Assembly (NCBI RefSeq): GCF_014647915.1
Contig: NZ_BMQC01000016.1
Location: forward strand, 1 to 64,000
Origin: Pilimelia terevasa
GTDB lineage: Bacteria > Actinomycetota > Actinomycetes > Mycobacteriales > Micromonosporaceae
Direction of reading: 5' to 3'
Length of the DNA: 64,000 bases
Position 1 is the stretch's first letter. Every line of letters begins with the position of its first letter. The notes beneath the pieces are model-generated. The model did not search any database, was not told where the DNA came from, and saw only the letters and a list, made by a program, of their open reading frames with translations. Below, one piece after another: positions 24,063 to 33,025 of this stretch. Position numbers and translations under genes: made by a program.

Positions 24063-26522
24063 TCAGGCCAGCCCGGCCCGGCGCAGGGCGTCGGCCATCG
24101 GCCCGTCCGGCGCCGGCTTGGCGCCCCGCCGGTCGGCACCGGGGCGCTGGCCCGCCTCGGCCCGCCTGCCCGCGTCCGACCGCTCGCCGCGCTCAGGCCG
24201 CCTGCCGTCCGCCGGCCGCTTGCCGACGTCGGGGCGCTTGCCGGGGTCAGCGCGCCTGCCGTCCTCCGGGCGCCTGCCGGCGTCGGGGCGCCGGTCGGCG
24301 GCGGGGCGGGCGTCGTCGCGCGGGCGCGGCGGGCGGGCCTGGTCGGTCAGGCGCATGGTCAGCGAGATGCGCTTGCGGACCGCATCCACCTCCAGCACCT
24401 TCACCTTGACGATGTCGCCGGACTTCACCACGTCCCGGGGGTCGGCGACATACCGGTCGGCGAGCGCCGAGATGTGCACGAGCCCGTCCTGGTGCACGCC
24501 GACGTCCACGAAGGCGCCGAAGGCGGCGACGTTGGTGACGACCCCTTCCAGCACCTGGCCCGGTACCAGGTCGGCGAGCTTCTCCACGCCCTCGGCGAAC
24601 ACGGCGGTGCGGAAGGCCGGGCGGGGGTCCCGGCCGGGCTTCTCCAGCTCGGCGAGGATGTCGGTGACCGTCGGCAGCCCGAAGGTGTCGTCGACGAACT
24701 CCTGCGGCCGCAGGGTGCGCAGGGTGCCGACGTTGCCGACCAGGCCCGCCACGTCGGTACCGGCGGCGGCGACGATGCGGCGCACCAGCGGGTACGCCTC
24801 GGGGTGCACGCTGGAGGAGTCCAGCGGGTCGGTGCCGCCGTTGATCCGCAGGAAGCCGGCGCACTGCTCGAACGCCTTGGGCCCGAGCCGCGGCACGTCG
24901 CGCAGGGCGCTGCGCGCGCGGAACGGCCCGTGCGCCTCGCGGTGCGAGACGATGTTCTCGGCCAGCGTCGCGGTGACGCCGGACACGCGGGTGAGCAGCG
25001 GGACGGACGCGGTGTTGAGATCCACCCCGACGCCGTTGACACAGTCCTCGACGACGGCGTCCAGGGACCGGGCCAGCCGGCTGCCGGTGACGTCGTGCTG
25101 GTACTGACCCACGCCGATCGACTTCGGTTCGATCTTGACCAGCTCGGCGAGCGGGTCCTGGAGCCGGCGGGCGATGGAGGCCGCGCCGCGCAGCGACACG
25201 TCCAGGTCGGGCAGCTCCTGCGAGGCGTACGCCGAGGCCGAGTACACCGACGCGCCCGCCTCGGACACCATCACCTTGGTGAGCCCGAGCTGCGGGTTCG
25301 CGGCGATGAGGTCGGCGGCGAGCCGGTCGGTCTCGCGGGAGGCGGTGCCGTTGCCGATCGCCACGAGTTCGATGCGGTGGGCCGCGCACAGGGCGGCGAG
25401 CGTGGCCAGCGAGGCGTCCCACTGCCGGCGCGGCTCGTGCGGGTAGATCGTCGCGGTCTCCGCGACGCGGCCGGTGGCGTCCACCACCGCGACCTTCACG
25501 CCGGTGCGCAGGCCCGGGTCCAGGCCGAGGGTCGGGCGGGGGCCGGCCGGGGCCGCCAGCAGCAGGTCGCGCAGGTTCCCGGCGAACACCCGGACGGCCT
25601 CGTCCTCGGCGGCCTGCCACAGCCGCGCCCGCAGGTCGATGGCGAGGTGGACCAGGATCCGGGTGCGCCAGGACCAGCGGACCGTGTCGAGCAGCCAGCG
25701 GTCGCCGGGCCGGCCGGCGTCGGCGATCCCGGCGCGGGCGGCGATCCGCGCCTCGTACACCGTGCGCTCCCCCGGGGCCGGCGGGGTCTCCTGCGGTTCG
25801 AGGCTGACGTCGAGCACGCCCTCCTTCTCCCCCCGGAACAGGGCCAGGACCCGGTGCGCCGGGAGACTGGTGAACGCCTCGGCGAAGTCGAAGTAGTCGG
25901 CGAACTTCGCCCCCTCGGTCTCCTTGCCGGCGCGCACCCGGGAGGTCAGCCGGCCCTGGCGCCACATCTGTTCGCGCAGCTCGCCGATGAGGTCGGCGTC
26001 CTCGGCGCACTGCTCGACCAGGATCGCCCGGGCGCCCTCCAGCGCCGCGGCGGCGTCGGTGACGGCGGCGTCGGGGTTGACGTACCCGGCGGCCACGGTC
26101 AGCGGGTCCCCGGTGGGGTCGGCGAGCAGGCGCGCGGCCAGCGGCGCGAGCCCCGCCTCGCGGGCGATCTGGGCCTTGGTCCGGCGCCGCGGCTTGTACG
26201 GCAGGTAGATGTCCTCCAGCCGGGCCTTGGAGTCGGCGGCGGCGATCTGCGCGGCGAGCGCGTCGTCCAGCTTGCCCTGCGCCGCGACCGACTCCAGGAC
26301 GGCGGCCCGCCGGTCCTCCAGCTCCCGCAGGTACCGCAGCCGCTCCTCCAGCGCGCGTAGCTGCGCGTCGTCCAGCGAGTCGGTGGCCTCCTTGCGGTAC
26401 CGCGCCACGAACGGGACCGTCGCCCCGCCGTCGAGCAGCCCGACGGCGGCGCTTACCTGTGCGGGCCGGACGCCGAGCTCGCCCGCGATCCGCTCCTCGA
26501 TCATCTGTGTCACGGGGTGCAT
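24063..26522 (-). CDS. tex: Tex-family S1 RNA-binding transcription accessory protein
   Basis: About 819 residues from ATG 26522. Domain order fits Tex: N-terminal helical region (GGATVPFVARYRKEAT), YqgF-like RNase H fold (LGLDPGLRTGVKVAVVD), helix-hairpin-helix segments (GVGVDLNTASVPLLTRVSG, LGPKAFEQCAGFLRI) and an S1 domain near 630-700 (GVVTNVAAFGAFVDVGVHQ, DGLVHISAL). Tex acts on RNA and RNA polymerase complexes; in other bacteria it aids transcription and toxin-gene expression. Beyond the S1 domain is an unusual tail of about 85 residues, all Arg, Pro, Asp and Gly. GTG at 26513 is an alternative start. Confidence 0.92.
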   Translation of the reverse strand: MHPVTQMIEERIAGELGVRPAQVSAAVGLLDGGATVPFVARYRKEATDSLDDAQLRALEERLRYLRELEDRRAAVLESVAAQGKLDDALAAQIAAADSKARLEDIYLPYKPRRRTKAQIAREAGLAPLAARLLADPTGDPLTVAAGYVNPDAAVTDAAAALEGARAILVEQCAEDADLIGELREQMWRQGRLTSRVRAGKETEGAKFADYFDFAEAFTSLPAHRVLALFRGEKEGVLDVSLEPQETPPAPGERTVYEARIAARAGIADAGRPGDRWLLDTVRWSWRTRILVHLAIDLRARLWQAAEDEAVRVFAGNLRDLLLAAPAGPRPTLGLDPGLRTGVKVAVVDATGRVAETATIYPHEPRRQWDASLATLAALCAAHRIELVAIGNGTASRETDRLAADLIAANPQLGLTKVMVSEAGASVYSASAYASQELPDLDVSLRGAASIARRLQDPLAELVKIEPKSIGVGQYQHDVTGSRLARSLDAVVEDCVNGVGVDLNTASVPLLTRVSGVTATLAENIVSHREAHGPFRARSALRDVPRLGPKAFEQCAGFLRINGGTDPLDSSSVHPEAYPLVRRIVAAAGTDVAGLVGNVGTLRTLRPQEFVDDTFGLPTVTDILAELEKPGRDPRPAFRTAVFAEGVEKLADLVPGQVLEGVVTNVAAFGAFVDVGVHQDGLVHISALADRYVADPRDVVKSGDIVKVKVLEVDAVRKRISLTMRLTDQARPPRPRDDARPAADRRPDAGRRPEDGRRADPGKRPDVGKRPADGRRPERGERSDAGRRAEAGQRPGADRRGAKPAPDGPMADALRRAGLA
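24105..24330 (-). repeat. Degenerate Arg/Pro/Gly repeat tract coding the Tex tail
   Basis: The coding strand repeats a unit of roughly 8 codons, variants of DAGRRPE, DGRRADP, GKRPDV, GKRPADG and GQRPGAD, about eight to nine times. On the plus strand it appears as recurring CGCCTGCCG and CGCTTGCCG blocks. The protein product is a basic, disordered tail that could bind RNA. Confidence 0.6.
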
Positions 26523-26572
26523 TCTGCCCCGCGGCCGCGCGCCTGTCGCGCCACCGGCCCCCGCGGCGCGGG

Positions 26573-26989
26573 TCAGAGCTCGAACAACGCGCGCAGGGCC
26601 GCGTGCAGGCGGACCATGCTCGAACCGGTGATCATGCCGATCCGCTCGGCCCCGGCGTGGGCGGGCAGCCGGCGCAGCCGGTTGAGGACCACGATGCCGG
26701 TGATCGGGTCCTGCTCGGCCAGCGGCACGGCGTGCGGCGGGAGGTCCTCGGCGCCGCGCAGGCGGACGATCGGGGCACACAGCGGCGCCGCGTTGGCCCG
26801 GTCGTTGTAGTTGTCGCCGGTGAGGACGAGCACCCGGTAGCGCAGGTCGCTGCGGTCGCCGACGGTCCAGACCTCGCCCTGGCGCATCCGGGCGGCGGCG
26901 GCCTCGGGCACGGCCGCGGTGAAGTCGGCAGGCGCGGGGACGCCCGGCGCCCCGTCGGCGCCGGAGTCGTGCGGAGGGGTCGCGCGCAT
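26573..26989 (-). CDS. PemK/MazF-like protein without a visible antitoxin
   Basis: 138 residues. After an Ala/Pro-rich N-terminus of about 35 residues, the MazF-type start RQGEVWTVGDRSDLRYRVLV is followed by LCAPIVRL, GIVVLNRLRRLP and a closing helix (RLHAALRALFEL). MazF toxins are sequence-specific mRNA interferases. The usual upstream antitoxin gene is absent: the gene starts 139 bases from the exporter gene on the other strand and ends 50 bases before tex. It may be a solitary, inactive or regulatory homologue; the extended N-terminus is atypical. Confidence 0.65.
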   Translation of the reverse strand: MRATPPHDSGADGAPGVPAPADFTAAVPEAAAARMRQGEVWTVGDRSDLRYRVLVLTGDNYNDRANAAPLCAPIVRLRGAEDLPPHAVPLAEQDPITGIVVLNRLRRLPAHAGAERIGMITGSSMVRLHAALRALFEL

Positions 26990-27128
26990 CCGGGGAGCCT
27001 ACCGCCGATCACCGGGTTTGCCGCCGTGCCGCGCGCACGGGGTCGACGCGGAGTCCACTGAGGACCTATGGTCGGCCCCGTGCGGGCGCGTGGGGGTGCG
27101 CGCCGGGCGGGACTGCGGGGGTACCGGG

Positions 27129-27881
27129 GTGAGTGACGTGCTCGCCGTCGCGCTGGGGGTGCTGATCGGGGCGCTGCTGGGAGGACTCGGCGGCGGCGGG
27201 GCGGTGCTGACCGTGCCGACGCTGTTCTTCCTGGCCGGCCAGTCGCCGCACGCGGCGGCGACCGGGAGCCTGGTGGTGGTCGGCGTCAGCGCCTCGGCGG
27301 CGCTGGTGGTGCAGGGCCGGGCCGGGCGGGTCTGCTGGCGCACCGGCGGGCTGACGGCCGCCTCCGGCATCGGTACCGCGGCGGCCGGCGCCGCGCTCAG
27401 CCCACTGCTGCCCGCCCGGGTGGAGCTGCTGTCGCTGGCGCTGGTGATGACGGTGTGCGGGGTGCTGCTCCTGCTGCGGGGCCGGTACGGCGAGGGCGGC
27501 GGCCGGCCGGTGCCGCACGCCGGGCGGCGGACCGCGCTGGTGGGCGGCACCGTCGGCCTGCTCACCGGCCTGCTCGGCGTCGGCGGCGGCTTCCTCGTCG
27601 TCCCGGCGCTCGTCCTGGCCCTGCGGATGCCGGTCCGCACCGCCACCGGTACGGCCGTCCTGGTCACCGCGGTCAACTGCGCGGCGGCGCTGCCGTGCCG
27701 GCTGCCCGCCGAGGACCTCGACTGGCGGACGGTCGTGCCGCTGACCGGCGCGGCGCTGGCCGGTGCCCTGCTCGGCAGCCGCCTCAGCGGCCGGATCCCC
27801 GCCCGCACCCTGAGCCGGGCCTTCGCCACGGTGGTACTCGCCGTCGCCACCCTCACCGCCGTCCACACCCTCGCCACCTGA
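27129..27881 (+). CDS. TauE/SafE-family membrane exporter (COG0730)
   Basis: 250 residues from GTG 27129. Two homologous halves each begin with a Gly-rich motif: GLGGGGAVLTVPTLFF near 20 and GLLGVGGGFLVVPALV near 148, the hallmark of TauE/SafE permeases, with about seven or eight membrane helices. The family is linked to export of sulfite, sulfoacetate and other small anions. No sulfur gene is nearby, so the substrate is open. The upstream gene is divergent. Confidence 0.85.
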   Translation: MSDVLAVALGVLIGALLGGLGGGGAVLTVPTLFFLAGQSPHAAATGSLVVVGVSASAALVVQGRAGRVCWRTGGLTAASGIGTAAAGAALSPLLPARVELLSLALVMTVCGVLLLLRGRYGEGGGRPVPHAGRRTALVGGTVGLLTGLLGVGGGFLVVPALVLALRMPVRTATGTAVLVTAVNCAAALPCRLPAEDLDWRTVVPLTGAALAGALLGSRLSGRIPARTLSRAFATVVLAVATLTAVHTLAT

Positions 27882-27919
27882 GCCTTCCTCCCGCACCGCG
27901 GGACCACCGGACCGGCCGG

Positions 27920-27953
27920 GGGCCGGCGCCAGGGAGCACCCCGGCGCCGGCCC
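27920..27953. terminator. 11-bp hairpin after the TauE gene
   Basis: Arms 27920-27930 and 27943-27953 (GGGCCGGCGCC and complement) with a 12-base loop, between convergent genes. Confidence 0.5.
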
Positions 27954-27963
27954 GCCCACCCGA

Positions 27964-28003
27964 GGCGGGGGCGGCGGCACCCCACCGCGTCGCCGCCCCC
28001 GCC
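27964..28003. terminator. 13-bp hairpin next to the subtilisin gene end
   Basis: Arms 27964-27976 and 27991-28003 pair perfectly with a 14-base loop, just past the protease stop on the minus strand. With the hairpin at 27920 it forms a double two-way terminator. Confidence 0.5.
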
Positions 28004-28014
28004 GGTCCGCTGGG

Positions 28015-29808
28015 TCAGCGACTGATCCGCAGGTCGTCGATGCCCGCCTCGACCAGGTTGGCGGTACCGCCGTCGCTGGCCTCCACCAGCAGCCGGACCT
28101 GCCTGCCGGCGTAGTCGTGCAGGCTGGCCGTAGCCTCGCTCCACCGGCCCTCGCTCTGCCGGGCCCGCGGCCGCGGGCTCTCCTCCCGCGGGGTCGCGCC
28201 GCGCTCCAGCAGCGGGTGGGTGCCGGCGGCGGAGATCACGCTCACCCGCAGCCGGTCGGCCGGGTCCCAGGCCCCGCTGTGGGCCAGGTACCAGGACAGG
28301 GTCAGGTGCGGGCGGCCGCCTTCCGGGACCAGGACGACCGGCGAAAGGAGGCTGGTGACGCCGCCGTCCACGTCGGAGTCCTCGGCGGCTCCGCCGCGCA
28401 GGTCGGTGACGTAGGCGCGGGTGCCGCTGGCGGCCGCGCCGACCTGCATGACCGCGCCCTCCAGCATGGTGCGCGCCGGCCGGCCGCGCTCCCAGCGGCC
28501 GGCGACGGCGTCGTCGGTGCCGTGGGTGTCGGTCCGCCAGCCGGACTCGGTCTCGAAGTCGTCGGCCCACACCACGGCCGGGGCGGCCGCCTCCGGCTCG
28601 CCGTAGAGCAGGCGGTTCGGGCTGCCGAGCGGCTGGCCGACGACGCCGGGCGTGGCGGCCGCCAGCAGCCTGCCCTTGAGCTCCTGCGGCAGGAGCCGGG
28701 CGGCGGTGTCGCCCAGGGTACGGGCCATCCAGCCGGTGACGTGCGCCGCGGCGAAGGAGGTGCCGGACCAGCCGAGCGCGTACGACTGCGGCGTCAGGTG
28801 CGACAGCGAGTTGATCCGCACGCCGGGGGCGAACAGGTCCAGGCAGCGGCCGAAGCCGGAGAACGGCGCCCGCACGTCCCGCTGGTCGCTGGCCCCCACG
28901 ACGACCCCGGCGGGCGTGGCCGGCGAGTCGGCGCAGGCATCCGCGCCGCGGGTGTTGGCGCCGAAGACGACCGGCATCCCCCGGTCGACGAGCCGGCGGG
29001 CGGCGTCGCGGACGGCGTGGCCGTAGCCCTGCAGGCCGATGTTGACGACCGACCGGCCGGTCGGCACGCCGCCGAGCCAGTCCAGCGCTTCCAGGAGCTG
29101 GGCGTCGGTGCCGCGGCCGTCGCAGCCGACGACGCGGACGATGTGCAGCTCCGCCTTCTTGGCCACGCCGAACGCCCGGCCGCCGACGACTCCGGCGACC
29201 GCGGTGCCGTGGCCGTGGCAGTCGGCGACCCCGCGCCCGTCCCGGACGGCGTCGTACCGGCCGTGGACCCGGCCCCGCAGGTCGGCGTGGTCGGCCCGGA
29301 TGCCGGAGTCGACGACGTACACGTCCGCCCCGGCGCCGTCGGCCGCGTACCGGTAGCGGCGGTCCAGCGGCAGGCGCCGCTGGTCGAGGCGGTCCAGGCC
29401 CCACGAGGGCGGGTCGAGCTGCGCGCCGGCGGCGCGGACCGCCGGCGCGGGGCCGGTCGTGTCGGCGACCCGGACGAGGGAGACCGGCGCGACGTAGGCC
29501 ACGGCGGCGTCGCCCCGGATTGCGGCCAGCGCGGCGGCGGGCAGGGTCGCGGTGAACCCGTGCACGAGCCGGCCGTACCGGTGGTGCACGGCCCCGCCGC
29601 CGGCTTCGGCGCGGCGGGCCAGCCGCGCGGTCGTCCCCGACCGGGCGGCGGTGTCGCGGAGGATCACGGTGTACTGGTCGTTGACGGTCTGTCCCACGGC
29701 TTCGCGCAACGGTGCCGGACCGGCGGCGCTCGCGGGTGTCGCAGGCGGGAGTACCCCCGCACCGATCACCGCGAGGGCGGCCACACCGATCCCTGCTGTC
29801 CTACGCAC
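28015..29808 (-). CDS. Secreted S8 subtilisin-like serine protease
   Basis: 597 residues from GTG 29808 (GGAG 6 bases upstream). Signal peptide (about 1-28), then an inhibitor-I9-like propeptide (YTVILRDTAARSG, VHGFTATLPAAALAAI). The catalytic triad is complete: Asp167 in VVDSGIRADH, His200 in GHGTAVAG, Ser351 in SGTSFAAAHV; the oxyanion Asn is in FGANTRGADAC. The C-terminal 180 residues after the catalytic domain form a beta-sandwich (WADDFETESGW, LVEASDGGTANLVEAGIDD) like a P- or jelly-roll domain. An autoprocessing exoenzyme. A cysteine pair at ADACADS fits the proteinase-K group. Confidence 0.9.
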   Translation of the reverse strand: MRRTAGIGVAALAVIGAGVLPPATPASAAGPAPLREAVGQTVNDQYTVILRDTAARSGTTARLARRAEAGGGAVHHRYGRLVHGFTATLPAAALAAIRGDAAVAYVAPVSLVRVADTTGPAPAVRAAGAQLDPPSWGLDRLDQRRLPLDRRYRYAADGAGADVYVVDSGIRADHADLRGRVHGRYDAVRDGRGVADCHGHGTAVAGVVGGRAFGVAKKAELHIVRVVGCDGRGTDAQLLEALDWLGGVPTGRSVVNIGLQGYGHAVRDAARRLVDRGMPVVFGANTRGADACADSPATPAGVVVGASDQRDVRAPFSGFGRCLDLFAPGVRINSLSHLTPQSYALGWSGTSFAAAHVTGWMARTLGDTAARLLPQELKGRLLAAATPGVVGQPLGSPNRLLYGEPEAAAPAVVWADDFETESGWRTDTHGTDDAVAGRWERGRPARTMLEGAVMQVGAAASGTRAYVTDLRGGAAEDSDVDGGVTSLLSPVVLVPEGGRPHLTLSWYLAHSGAWDPADRLRVSVISAAGTHPLLERGATPREESPRPRARQSEGRWSEATASLHDYAGRQVRLLVEASDGGTANLVEAGIDDLRISR

Positions 29809-30108
29809 GTCAGCTCCTTCAGACGATGGATCACGACAACATCGAGGTACGTAAATGACTGTCCGCAATCGATTGACTGCGGCGCGTCACCACGAGGGAC
29901 CCTCGCACAGCCGCGTACCACTTCTGGATGGGCCGAACGGACAGCCGAAACTGGCTGATCAGCTATTCGCCATCGGTCGAACGGTGGAAAATGCACTGCC
30001 AACGCGGGTCAGGCGGCCTCCGTGACGTGAGGAAGCGCACCCGGGCGGACAGCCGCAAATTTTCCGGCCGGAACGACAGACTTGGCCGCCGCCCCGACGC
30101 CGGGGGCG
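29809..30108. other. 300-base region between protease promoter and methyltransferase end, no gene
   Basis: AT-richer than its surroundings around 29830-30010. It carries an exact inverted repeat CGAGGG-A-CCCTCG at 29892-29904. Short frames on both strands (29766-30002 minus, 29928-30134 plus) lack ribosome-binding sites and family features. The protease promoter should lie at 29820-29880. Confidence 0.4.
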
Positions 30109-30915
30109 TTACGCCCGGCGGCCCACCGCGGTGATGATCACGCCGGCCACCCGGTCGGGGAACACCGGGTCGGCCGGGTCCGGCCGCCACTGCGCGGCCG
30201 TGGTCAGTCCCGGCTCCACCAGGTCCCAGCCGGCCATCAGCTCGCGCACCTCGGCGCGCGAGCGCAGGATGATCGGCTGCGTCGACCGGCTGTACGCGCG
30301 CTTGGCCTCGTCGGCCACGTCCTCGTAGCCCTCGCTGCTGGCGTGGGACAGCACCAGGTAGCTGCCCGGCGCCACCGCCTCCCGGTACCGGTCCAGCGCC
30401 CGCTGGAGGACCTCGGTGTGGGCGACGAAGTGGGCCGCCGCCACGAGCAGGACGCAGACGGGCCGGGCGAGGTCGAGCACCCCGCGCACCATCTCGTCGC
30501 CCAGGACCCGCTCGGCGTCGGTCAGGTCGGCGTGGACGACGGCGGCGGCCGGGTCGTCGCCGAGGATCGCCCGGCTGTGGGTGACCGCGCCCGGCTCGAT
30601 GTCGACGTACACGACCCGGGCGCCGGGCACCACCTGCCGGGCCACCTCGTGGACGTTGCCCTCGGTGGGGATGCCGGAGCCGAGGTCGAGGAACTGGTGG
30701 ATGCCGGCACCGACCACCATCCGCACGGCCCGCCGCAGATAGGCCCGGTTGGCGCGGGCCACGTCCGGCATGTCGGGGACGATTCTGGTGATCTCCGCCG
30801 AGGCCGCCCGGTCGGACGCGAAGTGGTGCGAACCGCCCAGCCAGAAGTCCCACACCCGGGAGGCACTGGGGCGCTGCGGGTCGACGGTCTCCAGGTCCTG
30901 CTGCCGGGTCTGCAC
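30109..30915 (-). CDS. DUF574-type SAM-dependent methyltransferase
   Basis: 268 residues. GTG 30915 is chosen because AGGGGGAGG lies 5 bases upstream and because the family begins shortly before the PSASRVWDFWLGGSHHFASD motif, seen here near residue 18. The SAM-binding loop is FLDLGSGIPTEGNVHEVA and the next acidic strand VVYVDIEPGAVTHS. This family is very widespread in sporulating actinomycetes, of unknown substrate. It is divergent from the hybrid kinase at 31049 and shares a palindrome-rich region with it. Confidence 0.88.
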   Translation of the reverse strand: MQTRQQDLETVDPQRPSASRVWDFWLGGSHHFASDRAASAEITRIVPDMPDVARANRAYLRRAVRMVVGAGIHQFLDLGSGIPTEGNVHEVARQVVPGARVVYVDIEPGAVTHSRAILGDDPAAAVVHADLTDAERVLGDEMVRGVLDLARPVCVLLVAAAHFVAHTEVLQRALDRYREAVAPGSYLVLSHASSEGYEDVADEAKRAYSRSTQPIILRSRAEVRELMAGWDLVEPGLTTAAQWRPDPADPVFPDRVAGVIITAVGRRA

Positions 30916-30993
30916 GCGCGCCTCCCCCTGTGGCGCGCCCCGGCCGGCCTGCCGCGGACCGGGCACCCACTCGCTGGTTAGTCCAGTAAACTT

Positions 30994-31024
30994 GAGTATT
31001 ACTCGGTAATGTCGGGTTTATCGA
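30994..31024. promoter_or_regulatory. Cluster of dyads in the methyltransferase/kinase divergent region
   Basis: In 31 bases there is an exact palindrome GAGTATTACTC (30994-31004), an overlapping ATTAC-TCG-GTAAT (30998-31010), and a near-palindrome GTTTATCGACAAAC. It is AT-rich, 25 bases upstream of the kinase ATG and 79 bases from the methyltransferase start. Likely operator and promoter overlap controlling both genes. Confidence 0.45.
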
Positions 31025-31048
31025 CAAACTCCGCGGAGAGCCAGGCCG

Positions 31049-33007
31049 ATGAGCGACCCGATCGACGCCGACGTGGCGGCGGCAATCGTGCGGTCGGCGC
31101 ACGACGCTGTCGTGGCCACGGACAACCACCTGCGGGTCGTGGCGTTCAACGCCGCCGCCGAGCGGATGCTCGGCTACCCGGCCGATGAGGTCCTCGGCCG
31201 CTGCGTCGACGACCTGCTTCCCGAGCCGCGGCGCACCGACTACCGCGAGCTCATGGCGATCATCGCGGCCGGCGGTGCCGTGGAGCGCTACCAGACCGAG
31301 CGGCGGCACCGCGACGGCCACCTCGTACCGGTGTGGATGACGGTGTCGCCGCTGCGCGACGGCGGCGGCGCCCTGGTCGGGATGACGACCATCGCCCGCC
31401 GGGTCAGCGAGCGCGAACGCGCCGAGGCCTCCCTCCAGGCCATGCTGGAGGCCGCGCCCGACGCCATGATCGGCGTCGACGCCGCCGGCCGGGTCGTCCT
31501 GGCCAACACGCAGGCCGAGGTGCTGTTCGCGCTCACCCGGCACAAGCTGATCGGCGCCGCGATCGGCGACCTGCTCTCCGACGACCTCCCGTCGCCGGGC
31601 AGCCCGGCCGGCCCGGACGCCCACCACCCCGAGGGCGAGCCGACGTTCGCCGTCGGCATCGAGGGCCGCCGGATCCCCGTCGAGATCACCGTCAGCGTGC
31701 TGACCAGCGACCTCGGCCCGGTCCGCTGCGCCGTGATCCGCGACATCACCGACCGGCTGCGCGCGCGGGCGGCGTTCCTGCGGCTGCGCGCGGAGTCCGA
31801 GCGCGCCCGGATGGAGGCCGCCCTGCAGCGCACCCAGCGGCTGGAGAGCCTGGGCCAGCTCGCGGGCGGCGTCGCGCACGACTTCAACAACCTCATCGCG
31901 GTGATCGCCAGCTACGCGGACTTCATCGTCGAGGAGGCCACCGCGGTCGGGCTCGCCTCCGCCGCGCGCGACGCCGACCAGATCCGCCGGGCCGCCCGCC
32001 GGGGCGCGGACCTCACCCGGCAGCTACTGGCCTTCGCGCGGCGGGAGGTCGTCCGGCCGCGGGTCCTCGACCTCAACGAGGTGATCGCCGAGGTCGAGCA
32101 CATGCTGCGCCGCTCGATCGGCGAGCACATCGCCCTCGTGACCCGGCCCGCACCCGGGATCCCGCCGGTGACCGCCGACGCGGGCCAACTCCAGCAGGTG
32201 CTGGTCAACCTCGCCGTCAACGCCCGCGACGCGATGCCCGGCGGCGGCTCGCTGATCATCGAGACGTCGGCCACCGCGCTGGAGACCGCCGACATCGGCG
32301 GCCGCCCCCACCTGCGGCCCGGCCGCTTCGCACGGCTGCGGGTCAGCGACACCGGCGCGGGGATGCCGCCCGAGGTGATCCAGCGCGCCTTCGAGCCGTT
32401 CTACACGACCAAACCCAGCGGCGAGGGCACCGGCCTGGGCCTGGCGATGGTGTACGGCATCCTGACCTCCGGCGGCGGCGACGTGACGCTGTACTCCGAG
32501 CTGGGGATGGGGACGACCGTCACGATGCTGCTGCCGGCCAGCGACGGCACCCCCGAGCCGCCCGAGACGCCCGCGTCGGCCGCCGACCTGCAGGGGCACG
32601 GCGAGACGGTCCTGGTCGTCGAGGACGAGGGGGCCCTGCGCGAGGTCCTCGAACGCACCCTCGGCACCGCCGGCTACAAGGTGCTGGTCGCCGAGAACGG
32701 CGCCGCCGCCCTCGACCTGTCCGACCGCTACCCCGAGCACATCGACCTGCTGCTCACCGACGTGGTGATGCCCAAGATGCCCGGGCGCGAGCTGGCCGGC
32801 CGGGTGACCACCGCCCGGCCGGCGACCCTGGTGCTGTACACGTCCGGGTACGCCCAACCGGTCCTGCACGCGCACCAGACGTTGGAGCCGGGCGTCGTCC
32901 TGCTGGAGAAGCCGTTCACCAAGGCCGAGCTGCTGACGGCGGTGCGCCGCCGGCTGGCCTCGGCGCCCCGGGCCGGCGGCGGGCGGCCCGGGGGCGCCGC
33001 CGGTTGA
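31049..33007 (+). CDS. Hybrid PAS-PAS histidine kinase with C-terminal receiver
   Basis: 652 residues, cytosolic. PAS 1 (about 10-120: VVAFNAAAERMLGYPADEVLG), PAS 2 (about 130-240), HisKA with His277 in GGVAHDFNNLI, HATPase (VNLAVNARDAMPGG, DTGAGMP, GTGLGLAMV), then a receiver (about 525-640) with Asp571 in LLTDVVMP. This HDFNN class and layout is common in soil bacteria and passes phosphate from His to its own receiver and possibly onwards; no separate phosphotransfer or output regulator is adjacent. The signal may be redox, light or a small ligand; the PAS pockets give no clear cofactor cysteine or haem ligand. Confidence 0.9.
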   Translation: MSDPIDADVAAAIVRSAHDAVVATDNHLRVVAFNAAAERMLGYPADEVLGRCVDDLLPEPRRTDYRELMAIIAAGGAVERYQTERRHRDGHLVPVWMTVSPLRDGGGALVGMTTIARRVSERERAEASLQAMLEAAPDAMIGVDAAGRVVLANTQAEVLFALTRHKLIGAAIGDLLSDDLPSPGSPAGPDAHHPEGEPTFAVGIEGRRIPVEITVSVLTSDLGPVRCAVIRDITDRLRARAAFLRLRAESERARMEAALQRTQRLESLGQLAGGVAHDFNNLIAVIASYADFIVEEATAVGLASAARDADQIRRAARRGADLTRQLLAFARREVVRPRVLDLNEVIAEVEHMLRRSIGEHIALVTRPAPGIPPVTADAGQLQQVLVNLAVNARDAMPGGGSLIIETSATALETADIGGRPHLRPGRFARLRVSDTGAGMPPEVIQRAFEPFYTTKPSGEGTGLGLAMVYGILTSGGGDVTLYSELGMGTTVTMLLPASDGTPEPPETPASAADLQGHGETVLVVEDEGALREVLERTLGTAGYKVLVAENGAAALDLSDRYPEHIDLLLTDVVMPKMPGRELAGRVTTARPATLVLYTSGYAQPVLHAHQTLEPGVVLLEKPFTKAELLTAVRRRLASAPRAGGGRPGGAAG

Positions 33008-33025
33008 CCCGCCTTCCGCGGGCCG

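Noticed and set aside
29766-30134. Short frames on both strands in the protease upstream region
   Set aside because: No ribosome-binding sites and no recognisable domains. They overlap the likely promoter.
30109-30966. Upstream GTG at 30966 as the methyltransferase start
   Set aside because: The AGGGGGAGG site fits GTG 30915, and the extra 17 residues are outside the usual family start.
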